Shown: one piece after another, positions 24,196 through 32,196 of the stretch
Layout: every line of letters starts with the position of its first letter
Numbering within the stretch: position 1 is the stretch's first letter
Origin: Ruminococcus sp.
Lineage (GTDB): Bacteria > Bacillota > Clostridia > Oscillospirales > Acutalibacteraceae
NCBI GenBank assembly: GCA_017404665.1
Contig: JAFRBX010000015.1
Location: 62,001-126,000 of the forward strand
Direction: 5' to 3'
Length of the DNA stretch: 64,000 nt
Translations under genes and position numbers: made by a program
The notes under the pieces: generated by a model
What the model was told of the DNA's origin: nothing
The model's database searches: none
The model's input: the letters and a program-made list of their open reading frames with translations, nothing else

Positions 24196-24570
24196 ATGGC
24201 ATCTGAGAAGATTACTGCTATTATTGAAGAGTTAAAGACCCTCACAGTGCTCGAGCTCGCAGATCTCGTACACGCTGTAGAGGATGAGTTCGGCGTATCC
24301 GCTGCTGCTGCTGTTGCGGTTGCAGGTCCTGCTGCTGCTGTTGAAGAGGCTGCTGCTAAGACTGAGTTTGACGTTATCCTGAAGTCCCCGGGTTCCGGTA
24401 AGATCGCTGTTATCAAGGTTGTTCGTGAGATCACCGGTCTCGGTCTGAAGGAAGCTAAGGCTCTGGTTGACGGCTGCCCCAAGGCTGTTAAGGAAGGCAT
24501 CTCTGAGGACGATGCTAACGCGATCAAGGCTAAGCTCGAAGAGGCAGGCGCTGAGGTCGAGATCAAATAA
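24196..24570 (+). CDS. rplL: Ribosomal protein L7/L12
   Basis: 124 residues. The N-terminal dimerisation domain ([20 protein letters not shown]), an Ala/Val-rich hinge ([20 protein letters not shown]) and the C-terminal factor-binding domain ([20 protein letters not shown], then [19 protein letters not shown]) are complete. GGAGGAAATGAAA before the ATG at 24196 decides against the ATG 15 bases earlier. The last gene of the ribosomal cluster, it is followed by a terminator. Confidence 0.97.
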   Translation: MASEKITAIIEELKTLTVLELADLVHAVEDEFGVSAAAAVAVAGPAAAVEEAAAKTEFDVILKSPGSGKIAVIKVVREITGLGLKEAKALVDGCPKAVKEGISEDDANAIKAKLEEAGAEVEIK

Positions 24571-24593
24571 TTTGATTAAAATCATTACTGAAT

Positions 24594-24626
24594 CGCAGGT
24601 ATCCGAAAGGGTACCTGCTTTTTTTG
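24594..24626 (+). terminator. Terminator after rplL
   Basis: GCAGGTA pairs with TACCTGC (loop TCCGAAAGGG closes further) and is followed by TTTTTTT; 24 bases after the rplL stop. Confidence 0.92.
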
Positions 24627-24748
24627 TTTATTGTTCATTGTTGTGACATGCTGTCGACAGACAGCAACCTTAATCAATAACATGTATATATTACTGTTTA
24701 TGCATATTAGAATGAAAACACATCATACTATCATCGGGAGATGATTGC

Positions 24749-25171
24749 ATGACAAATATCAATGATAATTCTGAATTCGAAATAAATAACACATCTTTTT
24801 CGGATGAATCGACAAATTCTGCTGTACAAACGTCCGGCGACTCATATGAATCAGTTAGGAACGAGGGCTATTTTAACGCATATGCGCCGCGTCATATGGC
24901 TGATTCACATGAAGCTCCCGCTGAAGTTAAGCAGCGAGCGAGAGGGGAAGCCCTAACACAGTCCGGTGAAGAAAAAACAGCTCACGTGCTCGGTGTACCG
25001 ATACCGGGACCCGGATCGCCTGCGGAGTATGTGCCTATGCCCGGTGATAACCGAACGGTGATTGCGCCAAATGGGGCAATCATCCGAAATCCATGGTCGG
25101 AACAGCCGGAGATCACCCCGGACCATGAGTATACAGAGGAAAAAGAGGATCTGAACCTGCTGATTATGTAA
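24749..25171 (+). CDS. Hypothetical low-complexity protein
   Basis: 140 residues starting MTNINDNSEFEINNTSFSDE with a GGGAGATG ribosome site. The composition is rich in Asn, Ser, Glu and Pro, with no hydrophobic core, signal peptide or membrane helix, so it is probably mostly disordered. A Pro/Gly-rich centre (LGVPIPGPGSPAEYVPMPGD) and the short VIAPNGAIIRNPW are the most protein-like parts. I do not recognise a family. It lies between the ribosomal operon terminator and the convergent hydrogenase operon and seems to be a single-gene unit. Confidence 0.55.
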   Translation: MTNINDNSEFEINNTSFSDESTNSAVQTSGDSYESVRNEGYFNAYAPRHMADSHEAPAEVKQRARGEALTQSGEEKTAHVLGVPIPGPGSPAEYVPMPGDNRTVIAPNGAIIRNPWSEQPEITPDHEYTEEKEDLNLLIM

Positions 25172-25238
25172 GAATGATGAATAGCTATCCTATAATAATA
25201 GCTGTTTCACCAATGACCATTGTCAGAAATGTAATGAG

Positions 25239-25275
25239 TAAAGCGCCCGGGTTGCCCCGAGCGCTTCTTTTATCA
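25239..25275 (+). terminator. Hairpin between convergent units
   Basis: AAGCGC-CCGGG-TTGC-CCCGA-GCGCTT is followed by CTTTTATC on the plus strand and GTAAAGC...TTTACTC on the minus strand. It probably ends the hypothetical gene and may also serve the hydrogenase operon 20 bases away. Confidence 0.6.
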
Positions 25276-25291
25276 AACTGCTACAATTCTT

Positions 25292-27037
25292 TTAGAGAAT
25301 ATTCTTCTTTCTCGCAACATAGGAGGTGTGCAGGAGCTCATGCGCGAGATGAGAGCCGGGCTCGCCGAGATACTCGTCGTAGATCGCCTTGATCTCGGGG
25401 TTGTCGTGGCTCTTGCGGTACGGCAGACCGAGGTCGTCCTGATACAGCGCCTTTGCTCTGAGCGCCTTGAGGTCGACGAAGTTGCGTACATGACCGGGCT
25501 GGATGGGCTGACCGCCGCCGTTGACACAACCGCCGGGGCAGCACATGATCTCGATGAACTGGTAATCAGCTTCGCCGGCTCTAACCTTGTCGAGGATCTC
25601 TGCCGCGTTCTTCAGACCGCTGGCTACTGCGACCTTTACGGTCATGCCGGCTACGTCGTAGGTAGCTTCCTTGATGCCGTCGGTACCGCGGACCTCGTTG
25701 TAGTCGATCTGCTTGAGGTCTTCGCCGGTCAGTACGTCGGCAACGGTTCTCAGCGCCGCTTCCATAACGCCGCCGGTCGCGCCGAAGATGGTGCCCGCGC
25801 CGGAGCCGATCGCCATGATCGGGTCAAAATCACCGTCAGGCAGGTCGGTGAACTGAATACCCGCAGTCTTGATCATCTTCGCCAGTTCTCTGGTGGAGAT
25901 GGAGATATCGTTGTCCTGCATTCCGTCGCGGCCCTGATCGTCACGGGTGATCTCGAACTTCTTCGCAACACAGGGCATCACGGATACTACCACGATATCG
26001 TGGGGATCGATGCCTGCTTTCTCGGCATAGTAGCTCTTGATCATCGCGCCCTGCATCTGCTGCGGGGACTTACAGGTGGACAGATGGGGGAGAAGATCGG
26101 GATAATAATGCTCCGCAAACTTGACCCAGCCGGGGGAGCAGGAGGTGATCATCGGCAGTACGCCGCCGTTCTTCACTCTCTGGATGAACTCGGTGCCCTC
26201 TTCCATGATGGTCAGGTCGGCGCCGAAGTTGGTATCGAATACCTTGTCGAAGCCCAGCATACGAAGGGCGGATACCATCTTGCCGGTCACGAGGGAGCCG
26301 ATCGGCATGCCGAAGCATTCGCCGAGGGTTGCGCGGATAGACGGCGCGGTATGGACGACTACATGCTTGGTCGGGTCGGCAAGCGCCTTGAAAACAGCGG
26401 CGGTATTGTCGTTCTCCACCAGCGCGCCGGTGGGGCAAACAACGGTGCACTGACCGCAGGAAACGCAGGATACTTCGCCCAGTTCCTTATCGAACGCGCA
26501 GCCGATCGCAGTGTCGAAGCCGCGGTTGACGGGTCCGATGACGCCGACAAACTGCTCTTTACAAGCGGCTACGCAGCGGCGGCACAGGATGCACTTGTTG
26601 TTGTTGCGGACAAGGTGCAGGGTGGAGTGGTCTTCCTCATAGTGGGTCTCGGCGCCGACGAATTTAGTTTCATCTACGCCGTATTCGAGACACAGAGTCT
26701 GGAGCTCGCAGTTGTCGGAGCGCGGGCAGGACAGGCACTTCTTGTCATGGTTGGACAGGAGGAGCTCTAAGGTTGTCTTGCGGTTCTGACGGATCTCGGG
26801 GGTGTTGGTGAAGATCTCGGTGCCCTCACGGTCGATGGGGTAGACGCAGGCGGCGACTAAGGAACGCGCGCCCTTGACCTCGCACAGACACATACGGCAG
26901 GCGCCGATCTCGTTGATATCTTTCAGGTAGCACAAGGTCGGGATCTTGATACCGAACTGATGGCACGCTTCCAGAATGGTCGTATTCTTTTCAACGGTAT
27001 AATCTTGACCGTTGATCTTGATGTTAAGCATTTCCAT
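25292..27037 (-). CDS. hydA: [FeFe]-hydrogenase catalytic subunit of a HydABC-type enzyme
   Basis: 581 residues. An N-terminal [2Fe-2S] domain (residues about 1-80, GACRMCLCEVKGA), a His-ligand [4Fe-4S] site (KKCLSCPRSDNCELQTLC), two ferredoxin clusters (NNKCILCRRCVAACKE and SCVSCGQCTVVCPTGAL) and the H-cluster domain follow. The H-cluster loops are TSCSPGW, MPCVAKKFE and MCCPGGCVNGGGQP. It catalyses H2 formation or uptake; with HydB and HydC it would couple NAD(H) and ferredoxin by electron bifurcation. Many relatives read TSCCPGW in the first loop; the Ser variant is noted. AAGGAGAACCAAC precedes the ATG. Last gene of its operon. Confidence 0.93.
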   Translation of the reverse strand: MEMLNIKINGQDYTVEKNTTILEACHQFGIKIPTLCYLKDINEIGACRMCLCEVKGARSLVAACVYPIDREGTEIFTNTPEIRQNRKTTLELLLSNHDKKCLSCPRSDNCELQTLCLEYGVDETKFVGAETHYEEDHSTLHLVRNNNKCILCRRCVAACKEQFVGVIGPVNRGFDTAIGCAFDKELGEVSCVSCGQCTVVCPTGALVENDNTAAVFKALADPTKHVVVHTAPSIRATLGECFGMPIGSLVTGKMVSALRMLGFDKVFDTNFGADLTIMEEGTEFIQRVKNGGVLPMITSCSPGWVKFAEHYYPDLLPHLSTCKSPQQMQGAMIKSYYAEKAGIDPHDIVVVSVMPCVAKKFEITRDDQGRDGMQDNDISISTRELAKMIKTAGIQFTDLPDGDFDPIMAIGSGAGTIFGATGGVMEAALRTVADVLTGEDLKQIDYNEVRGTDGIKEATYDVAGMTVKVAVASGLKNAAEILDKVRAGEADYQFIEIMCCPGGCVNGGGQPIQPGHVRNFVDLKALRAKALYQDDLGLPYRKSHDNPEIKAIYDEYLGEPGSHLAHELLHTSYVARKKNIL

Positions 27038-27054
27038 GTTGGTTCTCCTTTCCC

Positions 27055-28863
27055 TTAACCCTTGATGATTGCCTTGAACTTACAGGTATCCATGCAGGCG
27101 CCGCACTTGATGCACTTGCTGTGGTCGATCTCATAGGCGGGTCTCTTTTTGCCTTCGGGGATGTAGTCGGTGACGGAAATCGCGCCGACCGGGCACTTTC
27201 TGGAGCACAGCGAGCAGCCCATGCAGCTGTCCTTGATGATGGTGTACTCAAGCAGGTCCTTACATACGCCCGCGGGACATTTCTTGTCGACGACGTGAGC
27301 GATATACTCGTCACGGAAGAAGTGCAGGGTGGAAAGCACGGGGTTAGGAGCTGTCTGTCCCAGACCGCACAGGGAGTTCGCTTTGATGTAATGACAGAGC
27401 TGTTCCATTTCGTCGAGCATTTCGAGGGTGCCCTGACCCTTGGTGATCTTCTCGAGCATTTCGAGCAGTCTCTTGGTGCCGATACGGCAGGGGGTACATT
27501 TACCGCAGCTCTCGTCGACGGTGAATTCGAGGAAGAACTTCGCGATATCGACCATACAGTCGGTCTCGTCCATGACAATCAGACCGCCGGAGCCCATCAT
27601 AGAGCCGATAGCGAGCAGGTTGTCATAGTCGATCTCGATGTCGAGGTGTTCAGCCGGGATACAGCCGCCGGAGGGACCGCCGGTCTGGGCAGCTTTGAAT
27701 TTCTTGCCTCCGGGGATACCGCCGCCGATCTCTTCGATGATGGTTCTCAGGGTGGTGCCCATCGGAACCTCGACCAGACCGGTGTGGTTGATCTTGCCGC
27801 CTAAAGCGAATACCTTGGTACCCTTGCTCTTTTCGGTACCCATGGATGCGAACCAGTCAGCGCCCTTTAAGATGATCTGGGGGATGTTCGCGTAGGTCTC
27901 AACGTTGTTGAGGGTCGTGGGCTTTTGATACAGACCCTTGACAGCCGGAAACGGAGGACGGGGTCTGGGCTCGCCGCGTCTGCCCTCGATAGAGGTCATC
28001 AGAGCAGTTTCTTCACCGCAGACGAACGCACCTGCGCCGAGGCGGATCTTGATATCGAAGTTGAAGCCGGTGCCGAAAATATCTTCGCCCAGCAGGCCGT
28101 ACTCATGCGCCTGATCGATCGCGATCTGCAGACGCTTGACGGCGATGGGGTACTCGGCACGAACGTAGATGTAACCCTGAGAAGCGCCGATCGCGTAGCC
28201 GGCGATCGCCATCGCTTCCAGTACGACATGGGGGTCGCCTTCGAGGACGGAACGGTCCATGAAAGCGCCGGGGTCGCCCTCGTCCGCGTTACAGCAGACG
28301 TACTTCTGGTCGGCGTCGTTGCCGCGGGCGAATTTCCATTTGAGACCGGTGGGGAAGCCCGCGCCGCCTCTGCCGCGGAGCCCTGAGTCGAGCATGGTCT
28401 GGATGACCTCCTCGGGGGTCATTTCGGTCAGCACCTTGCCCAAAGCGGCATAACCGTCAACGGCAATGTAATCGTCGATCTTTTCGGGATCGATGACGCC
28501 GCAGTTTCTGAGCGCTACGCGCTTTTGCTTCTCATAGAAGGCGGTTTTGTTCAGCGATTTAATGGTGTCGTTTTCGACGGTCTCCTGATATAAGAGACGG
28601 GTAACGATACGGCCCTTGTTCAGATGCTCTTCCACGATCTCGGGAATATCGTCGACCTTGACCATCGAGTAGAAGGAGCCTTCGGGATATACGACCATGA
28701 TCGGACCCAGCGCGCACAGACCGAAGCAGCCTGTGGTGATGACGTTGACTTCCTTCTCGAGACCCTTCTTGATCAGCTCTTCCTTGAGCTTTTCAGCGAT
28801 TTGCAAGCTGTTTGACGAGGTACAGCCGGTACCGCCGCAAACAAGCACATTAGAACGATACAT
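27055..28863 (-). CDS. hydB: NADH-binding flavoprotein subunit of the hydrogenase (NuoF-like HydB)
   Basis: 602 residues. An N-terminal thioredoxin-like [2Fe-2S] domain (CGGTGCTSSNS at about 9-19, then TTGCFGLCALGP) precedes the NuoF core: FMN/NADH site GLRGRGGAGFPTGLKWKF, SLBB domain and the cluster motif ESCGKCTPCRIGTKRL. A C-terminal two-cluster ferredoxin follows (CMGCSLCSRKCPVGAI and CIKCGACMDTCKFKAI). In bifurcating HydABC enzymes this subunit oxidises or reduces NAD(H) at FMN and is thought to be the branch point. Co-transcribed with hydA (17-base gap) and preceded by a stand-alone ferredoxin-like gene. Confidence 0.94.
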   Translation of the reverse strand: MYRSNVLVCGGTGCTSSNSLQIAEKLKEELIKKGLEKEVNVITTGCFGLCALGPIMVVYPEGSFYSMVKVDDIPEIVEEHLNKGRIVTRLLYQETVENDTIKSLNKTAFYEKQKRVALRNCGVIDPEKIDDYIAVDGYAALGKVLTEMTPEEVIQTMLDSGLRGRGGAGFPTGLKWKFARGNDADQKYVCCNADEGDPGAFMDRSVLEGDPHVVLEAMAIAGYAIGASQGYIYVRAEYPIAVKRLQIAIDQAHEYGLLGEDIFGTGFNFDIKIRLGAGAFVCGEETALMTSIEGRRGEPRPRPPFPAVKGLYQKPTTLNNVETYANIPQIILKGADWFASMGTEKSKGTKVFALGGKINHTGLVEVPMGTTLRTIIEEIGGGIPGGKKFKAAQTGGPSGGCIPAEHLDIEIDYDNLLAIGSMMGSGGLIVMDETDCMVDIAKFFLEFTVDESCGKCTPCRIGTKRLLEMLEKITKGQGTLEMLDEMEQLCHYIKANSLCGLGQTAPNPVLSTLHFFRDEYIAHVVDKKCPAGVCKDLLEYTIIKDSCMGCSLCSRKCPVGAISVTDYIPEGKKRPAYEIDHSKCIKCGACMDTCKFKAIIKG

Positions 28864-28873
28864 TTAGTCCTCC

Positions 28874-29245
28874 TTATCTTGTGGCAGTGCCGATGGTGTA
28901 CTCGGTAATGACATTGTGGTTGACGAGATGGTCGTTAACGACCTTAACCGCCTTTTCGGGGGTCATCTTGACATAGGTGACCTTTTCCTCACCTGGGATC
29001 TCGATCTCGACGACAGGCTCATACTGACAAATGCCGATGCAGCCGGTCTGGGTGACGGTCACGTCCTTGAGACCGCGCTTGGCGATCTCTTCTACAAAGG
29101 CGTTGAGAACGGGTCTGGCGCCTGCAGCGATGCCGCAGGTAGCCATGCCGACCAGTACGCGCGCGGCGTTGGGATTCTCTTTTCTCATATTCATTTCGGC
29201 CTGCGCCTTATCTCTGATCGCCTTTAACTCAGCTAAAGATTTCAT
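28874..29245 (-). CDS. Thioredoxin-like [2Fe-2S] ferredoxin
   Basis: 123 residues. An N-terminal helix MKSLAELKAIRDKAQAEMNM leads to a thioredoxin-fold [2Fe-2S] domain with Cys ligands in VGMATCGIAAGARP and VTQTGCIGICQYEP, like NuoE C-terminal domains and clostridial ferredoxins. GGAGGTG before the ATG at 29245 fixes the start; the frame is open further upstream but antisense-like. It sits between the HATPase gene and hydB, so it probably feeds electrons in or out of the hydrogenase complex as an extra subunit. Confidence 0.88.
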   Translation of the reverse strand: MKSLAELKAIRDKAQAEMNMRKENPNAARVLVGMATCGIAAGARPVLNAFVEEIAKRGLKDVTVTQTGCIGICQYEPVVEIEIPGEEKVTYVKMTPEKAVKVVNDHLVNHNVITEYTIGTATR

Positions 29246-29247
29246 GT

Positions 29248-29796
29248 TTACGCACCTCCATATATGTTGCGTGTATTTTCTTCTAAATAATCTGCTATCC
29301 ATTCCAGTACGTCGGGCGTGTCCAGACTGACGTCTCCGAGCACCTCGCGGAGCTCCCTTGTGTCGAGGGTGAAGCTGCCGTTGTCCGTGGTGCAGGTGTA
29401 GACAAAGTCGATATCCGGATTGCATTGGATCAGGATTTTTACGGTTGAGTTGATATCCCCTAAGGGGGTCATATCCACGTGCGACTTGACATACGAGGCG
29501 GTGGTGGTGGTACCGACGCCTTTTTCGCTCTGTATGTCAAAGCTGCCGCCCGTCTGCTCAGCGCTGAGCTTGAACAGCGGAACTCCCAGCCCGACCTTGC
29601 GCGTGGTGCGCGTCGTAAAGAATGGGTCGATGACCTGCTGTACCTGTTCCTGTGTCATGCCGCAGCCGTTGTCAGCGATCACGATCGTCAGGCGATCCTC
29701 TTGATCGCTCTCGATGACCGAGATCCGCACGACGGTAGCCTCGGCACGCACCGAGTTTTGGGCTACGTCCATGACGTTCAGGGATAGCTCTCTCAT
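29248..29796 (-). CDS. HATPase-domain protein (histidine-kinase-like) in the hydrogenase operon
   Basis: 182 residues with a GHKL ATP-binding fold and no sensor or phospho-acceptor domain: N box LNVMDVAQNSVRAEA (about 5-19), G1 box IADNGCGMTQ (about 41-50), F-box-like DPFFTTR and G2 box KVGLGVPLFK. The C-terminal 75 residues (QCNPDIDFVYTC, DTRELREVLGDV) are not a kinase part I recognise. It starts at the stop codon of hydC (one-base overlap) and ends three bases before the ferredoxin start, so it is tightly built into the operon. A role in regulation or assembly is plausible; no partner is visible. Confidence 0.82.
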   Translation of the reverse strand: MRELSLNVMDVAQNSVRAEATVVRISVIESDQEDRLTIVIADNGCGMTQEQVQQVIDPFFTTRTTRKVGLGVPLFKLSAEQTGGSFDIQSEKGVGTTTTASYVKSHVDMTPLGDINSTVKILIQCNPDIDFVYTCTTDNGSFTLDTRELREVLGDVSLDTPDVLEWIADYLEENTRNIYGGA

Positions 29797-30296
29797 TACG
29801 CGTCCTTATACTTTGCCAGTATCGAGGGGACCTCGTCGGCAGTCAAACGGCCGTAAACATCGTCGTTGACCGTCATAACGGGAGCCAAACCGCAGGCGCC
29901 GATGCAGCGGCAGGCTGTGAGCGAGAATTTGCCGTCCATGGTGCACTCCTCAGCGTCTATTCCCAGTTCGGAAGACAATCTGTTCAGCACATCGCCCGAG
30001 CCCTTGACGTAGCAGGCAGTACCCAGACAAACGCTGATGTTGTACTTGCCCTTGGGGGACAGCGCGAACTGGCTGTAGAAGGTCGCCACGCCGTATACCT
30101 CGTCGATCGGGACGTCCAGCCCCTCGGCGATCATCAGCTGGACCTCCAGCGGCAGATAGCCGTAGATGTCCTGCGCTTCCTGCAGAACGGGCATTACCGC
30201 GCCGGGATCATCTTTGTGCTTTGCGATGACTTCTTTCAGCTGTGCTTCCTGCTCAGGGGTGCCCTGAAACGGCAGGCTGCTGATTTTTTTAAGCAT
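29796..30296 (-). CDS. hydC: NuoE-like subunit of the hydrogenase (HydC)
   Basis: 166 residues. An N-terminal helical bundle (KYNISVCLG precedes) and a thioredoxin-like [2Fe-2S] domain with ligands in CLGTACYVKGS and CRCIGACGLAPV, the four-cysteine pattern of the 24-kDa NuoE family. VYGVATFYSQFALSPKGKY is the family signature. First gene of the hydC-HATPase-ferredoxin-hydB-hydA operon; GGAGGAA lies just before the ATG at 30296, and a promoter with a 17-base spacer is at 30368-30396. In HydABC enzymes it accompanies HydB in NAD(H) electron transfer. Confidence 0.93.
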   Translation of the reverse strand: MLKKISSLPFQGTPEQEAQLKEVIAKHKDDPGAVMPVLQEAQDIYGYLPLEVQLMIAEGLDVPIDEVYGVATFYSQFALSPKGKYNISVCLGTACYVKGSGDVLNRLSSELGIDAEECTMDGKFSLTACRCIGACGLAPVMTVNDDVYGRLTADEVPSILAKYKDA

Positions 30297-30367
30297 CTTT
30301 ATTCCTCCTTGATAGAAAAATTTTGTCAGTGAATTGTAGCAAATAATTCATTGATACACACACTTAT

Positions 30368-30396
30368 AATATAGCATAATTCACGGAGATTGTCCA
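30368..30396 (-). promoter_or_regulatory. Promoter of the hyd operon
   Basis: On the minus strand TGGACA (30396-30391) and TATATT (30373-30368) with a 17-base spacer, about 70 bases before hydC. Confidence 0.7.
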
Positions 30397-30427
30397 TAAA
30401 ATAACGCAATTTTTTTGTACAAAATCC

Positions 30428-30477
30428 TGCAAAAAATTGATATTTTTGCAAGCGTTTTAGTTAGTTTCTGCTAACTA
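30428..30477. promoter_or_regulatory. Two palindromes upstream of the hyd promoter
   Basis: TGCAAAAA-ATTGATA-TTTTTGCA (30428-30450) and TAGTTAG-TTTCTG-CTAACTA (30458-30477) are perfect inverted repeats lying 32-80 bases upstream of the -35 box of the hydC promoter. Neither matches the Rex box TTGTTAAnnnnTTAACAA. They could bind an activator of the hydrogenase operon; the PHP gene's terminator lies on the far side. Confidence 0.5.
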
Positions 30478-30524
30478 TCGGATGTGTCAAAAATGCCGAG
30501 GTCATTTCGTGCAAAGTGACGGTA

Positions 30525-30560
30525 CAAAAAAGCCGCCCTGCAAACGCAAAGCGACTTTAG
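30525..30560 (-). terminator. Terminator after the PHP gene
   Basis: On the minus strand AAGTCGC pairs with GGCGGCTT (one G-U), followed by TTTTTTGTACC. It overlaps the stop region of the PHP-domain gene and separates it from the hyd operon. Confidence 0.75.
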
Positions 30561-31270
30561 CTGTCCAGATATTCGATCACCGCTTCGCGCGTCAGTTTGG
30601 CAAGCTCGAGGGTGTTTGCCGCATCGCGCATGTTTTCGAGATAATGCGCGTCGGAGCAGGTGATGATGTTCATTTGATCGAGAATCGGATGCTGCGATTT
30701 TAACTCGTTCAATCGGGAGATGTCTGCCAGCTCCGCGGTTTTGAAGCCGCACGCGGGGTCGATCTCGCCCAGCACAGAGAGGATCGACAGCGAATCGCGG
30801 TCGATATGCGCGGGGTAGCAGATACCGCCGAACCGTTTCGCCGTTTGATATGCATAGGATATGCCGATAAAGCTTGCAGGGAGCAGCAGATCTTCGATCT
30901 CGCCGACTTCCTCGTCATTCTCGTCCATGATGACCTGTCTACCGTAGATCTGCGCCTTGTTGCGGATATGGATACGGTTTTCGTCCACGCAGCGTGAGAA
31001 CGCGAGCGCCTTGTCGAGGGTGGGGAAAAGGCACGCCGCGTGGATGTCCTCTGATGTGGTCAGTTCCATGCCCGGAATCACCAGTACGCCGACCTCCTCG
31101 CCGACCTTCATCGCCGCTTCGCAGTTGAGGCAGGTGTTGTGGTCGGTCAGGGCGATGACGTCCAGCCCCAGAAGCTTCGCCATATTCACGATATTGTTGG
31201 GCGTCATGTCCATATCTCCGCACGGCGACAGGCACGAGTGCAAGTGCAGGTCGTAGTAATATTTCTGCAT
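30557..31270 (-). CDS. PHP-domain metal-dependent phosphoesterase
   Basis: 237 residues. PHP hallmarks are present: DLHLHSCLSPCGD at about residues 6-18 (HxH metal ligands), ALTDHNTCLN (D and H ligands), GMELTTSEDIHA (Glu, His), CYPAHIDRD and CSDAHYLE at the C-terminal side. Such proteins hydrolyse phosphate esters, some of them nucleotide signals. The ATG at 31270 (MQKYYYDLHLHS) is chosen because the conserved fold starts there; the ribosome site (AGGTG) is weak. It is the last gene of the run of signalling genes beside the hydrogenase-like Fe-S protein. Confidence 0.88.
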   Translation of the reverse strand: MQKYYYDLHLHSCLSPCGDMDMTPNNIVNMAKLLGLDVIALTDHNTCLNCEAAMKVGEEVGVLVIPGMELTTSEDIHAACLFPTLDKALAFSRCVDENRIHIRNKAQIYGRQVIMDENDEEVGEIEDLLLPASFIGISYAYQTAKRFGGICYPAHIDRDSLSILSVLGEIDPACGFKTAELADISRLNELKSQHPILDQMNIITCSDAHYLENMRDAANTLELAKLTREAVIEYLDS

Positions 31271-31362
31271 AAGAATAACACCTATTGTAGGGGAGGAGCG
31301 AGGCACACGTGTCTGCTCCTCCCGTGTTTGATGTATATTGTCAGGTGTGGAAAGCGCCGTCA

Positions 31363-31689
31363 CTAGATCAACTCGCTGATCTTCACGGCGAGACGATAGC
31401 TGTTTTCCTCAGTGGTGAGGATGTTTACACCGTGCATCTCGGCTTTCTGGCGCGCGTTGGCGTCCAGCGCCGCATTTTCAACAAGGATGATGCAGCTGAC
31501 GTCCGCTAAGGTTGCCACGGCGATGCTGTTGATGTTGCCCATGACGGTCAGCCACGCGCTGTCGGCTGGTGCTCTGCCCATGACCCAAGAGAGCAGGTCG
31601 CCGACATAGCAGTCGGTGATCTCGCGGTCGAGATCGTCCTCAACGAGGATCGTCAGGTTCAGCTTGTCTTTCAGTTCTTTGACGGTCAT
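31363..31689 (-). CDS. DRTGG-domain protein (first copy)
   Basis: 108 residues forming a single domain: MTVKELKDKLNLTILVEDDL, then CYVGDLLSWVMGRAPADSAW and IILVENAALDANARQKAEMH. The pattern of a GDLL/GxxLS loop and an alternating VxxxxxxxIxxV core resembles DRTGG domains, found next to CBS domains and in phosphotransacetylase relatives. Ligand and function are unknown. Its relative at 34111-34458 starts the same gene cluster, so the pair probably act in one pathway. No catalytic residues are evident. Confidence 0.72.
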   Translation of the reverse strand: MTVKELKDKLNLTILVEDDLDREITDCYVGDLLSWVMGRAPADSAWLTVMGNINSIAVATLADVSCIILVENAALDANARQKAEMHGVNILTTEENSYRLAVKISELI

Positions 31690-31706
31690 TTTATGCCTCC
31701 GGATTT

Positions 31707-31847
31707 AGATAACAGATAATAGATAATAGATAACAGTTATCAGTGAATGGAGGGATCCGACCTCACCTGAATCTTATTGTCATTGATCGAGCGCAGCGAG
31801 ATACCTTCACTGTTCTCTTTTATCTGTTCTCTTTTCTCTTTTTCTCA
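31707..31847. repeat. Heptamer-armed inverted repeat element (copy 3)
   Basis: The left arm AGATAACAGATAATAGATAA / TAGATAACAGTTATCAGTGA and the right arm TTCACTGTTCTCTTTTATCT / GTTCTCTTTTCTC bracket a core ending ATTGATCGAGCGCAGCGAG, nearly identical to the core end of copy 1. The right arm supplies the last codons and stop of the gene at 31807-32196. Confidence 0.75.
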
Positions 31848-32196
31848 TATACTCCTCATACACCTGCTTGGTGAATTCATCCGGGTCGTAGGTGTCCTCA
31901 GCTAAAACGAAGTCTTTTCCGTTCAGCTTTTGGAGGAGTTTTTCATCATACTTTTTCGGTGTGCCGGCTTCTTTGCGGAGCACCGCTTTTTTGTATCTCG
32001 TGTAGCGGAGTTCACGCGCTGTGCGCATCAATCCGCGATCGGCTTTGCCGTAGTTGGACGATGGGGAGAATATCGCCTGCGCCATCGATGCGAATATGCC
32101 GCCGATGATCCGCAGCGACGCGCTGCCTCCCGACAGCATCGGTACCTCGCAGTCAAGATATTCACGCTCGCGTTCGGTGAGTCCAGCGCTCATCAT
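31807..32196 (-). CDS. Hypothetical protein in the hydrogenase-sensor cluster
   Basis: 129 residues: an N-terminal helical part (GLTEREREYLDCEVPMLSGG, then ASLRIIGGIFASMAQAIF) and a basic, helical C-terminal half. Start overlaps the stop of the upstream Fe-S gene by four bases (ATGA), so it is coupled to it. I do not recognise a family. The last dozen codons (RKREKRTDKREQ) are read from the arm of a repeat element, which also gives the stop codon; the original C-terminus may have been different. Membrane or signal segments are not evident apart from a mildly hydrophobic helix near residues 28-43. Confidence 0.65.
   Translation of the reverse strand: MMSAGLTEREREYLDCEVPMLSGGSASLRIIGGIFASMAQAIFSPSSNYGKADRGLMRTARELRYTRYKKAVLRKEAGTPKKYDEKLLQKLNGKDFVLAEDTYDPDEFTKQVYEEYMRKREKRTDKREQ

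Noticed and set aside
26120-26160. Loss of hydrogenase activity because HydA has TSCSP, not TSCCP
   Set aside because: All other loops and clusters are intact and, as far as I recall, the Ser form occurs in clostridial relatives with working enzymes. Noted as a variant, not as a defect.
25328-26770. 480-codon plus-strand open frame opposite hydA
   Set aside because: It is antisense to a clearly real gene, has no ribosome site and no recognisable motif. High GC third positions open such frames by chance; the same applies to the long frames opposite glgB, glgA, nrdD and argS.
30428-30477. Rex redox-repressor site upstream of the hyd operon
   Set aside because: Neither palindrome fits TTGTTAAnnnnTTAACAA, so a Rex call is not supported.
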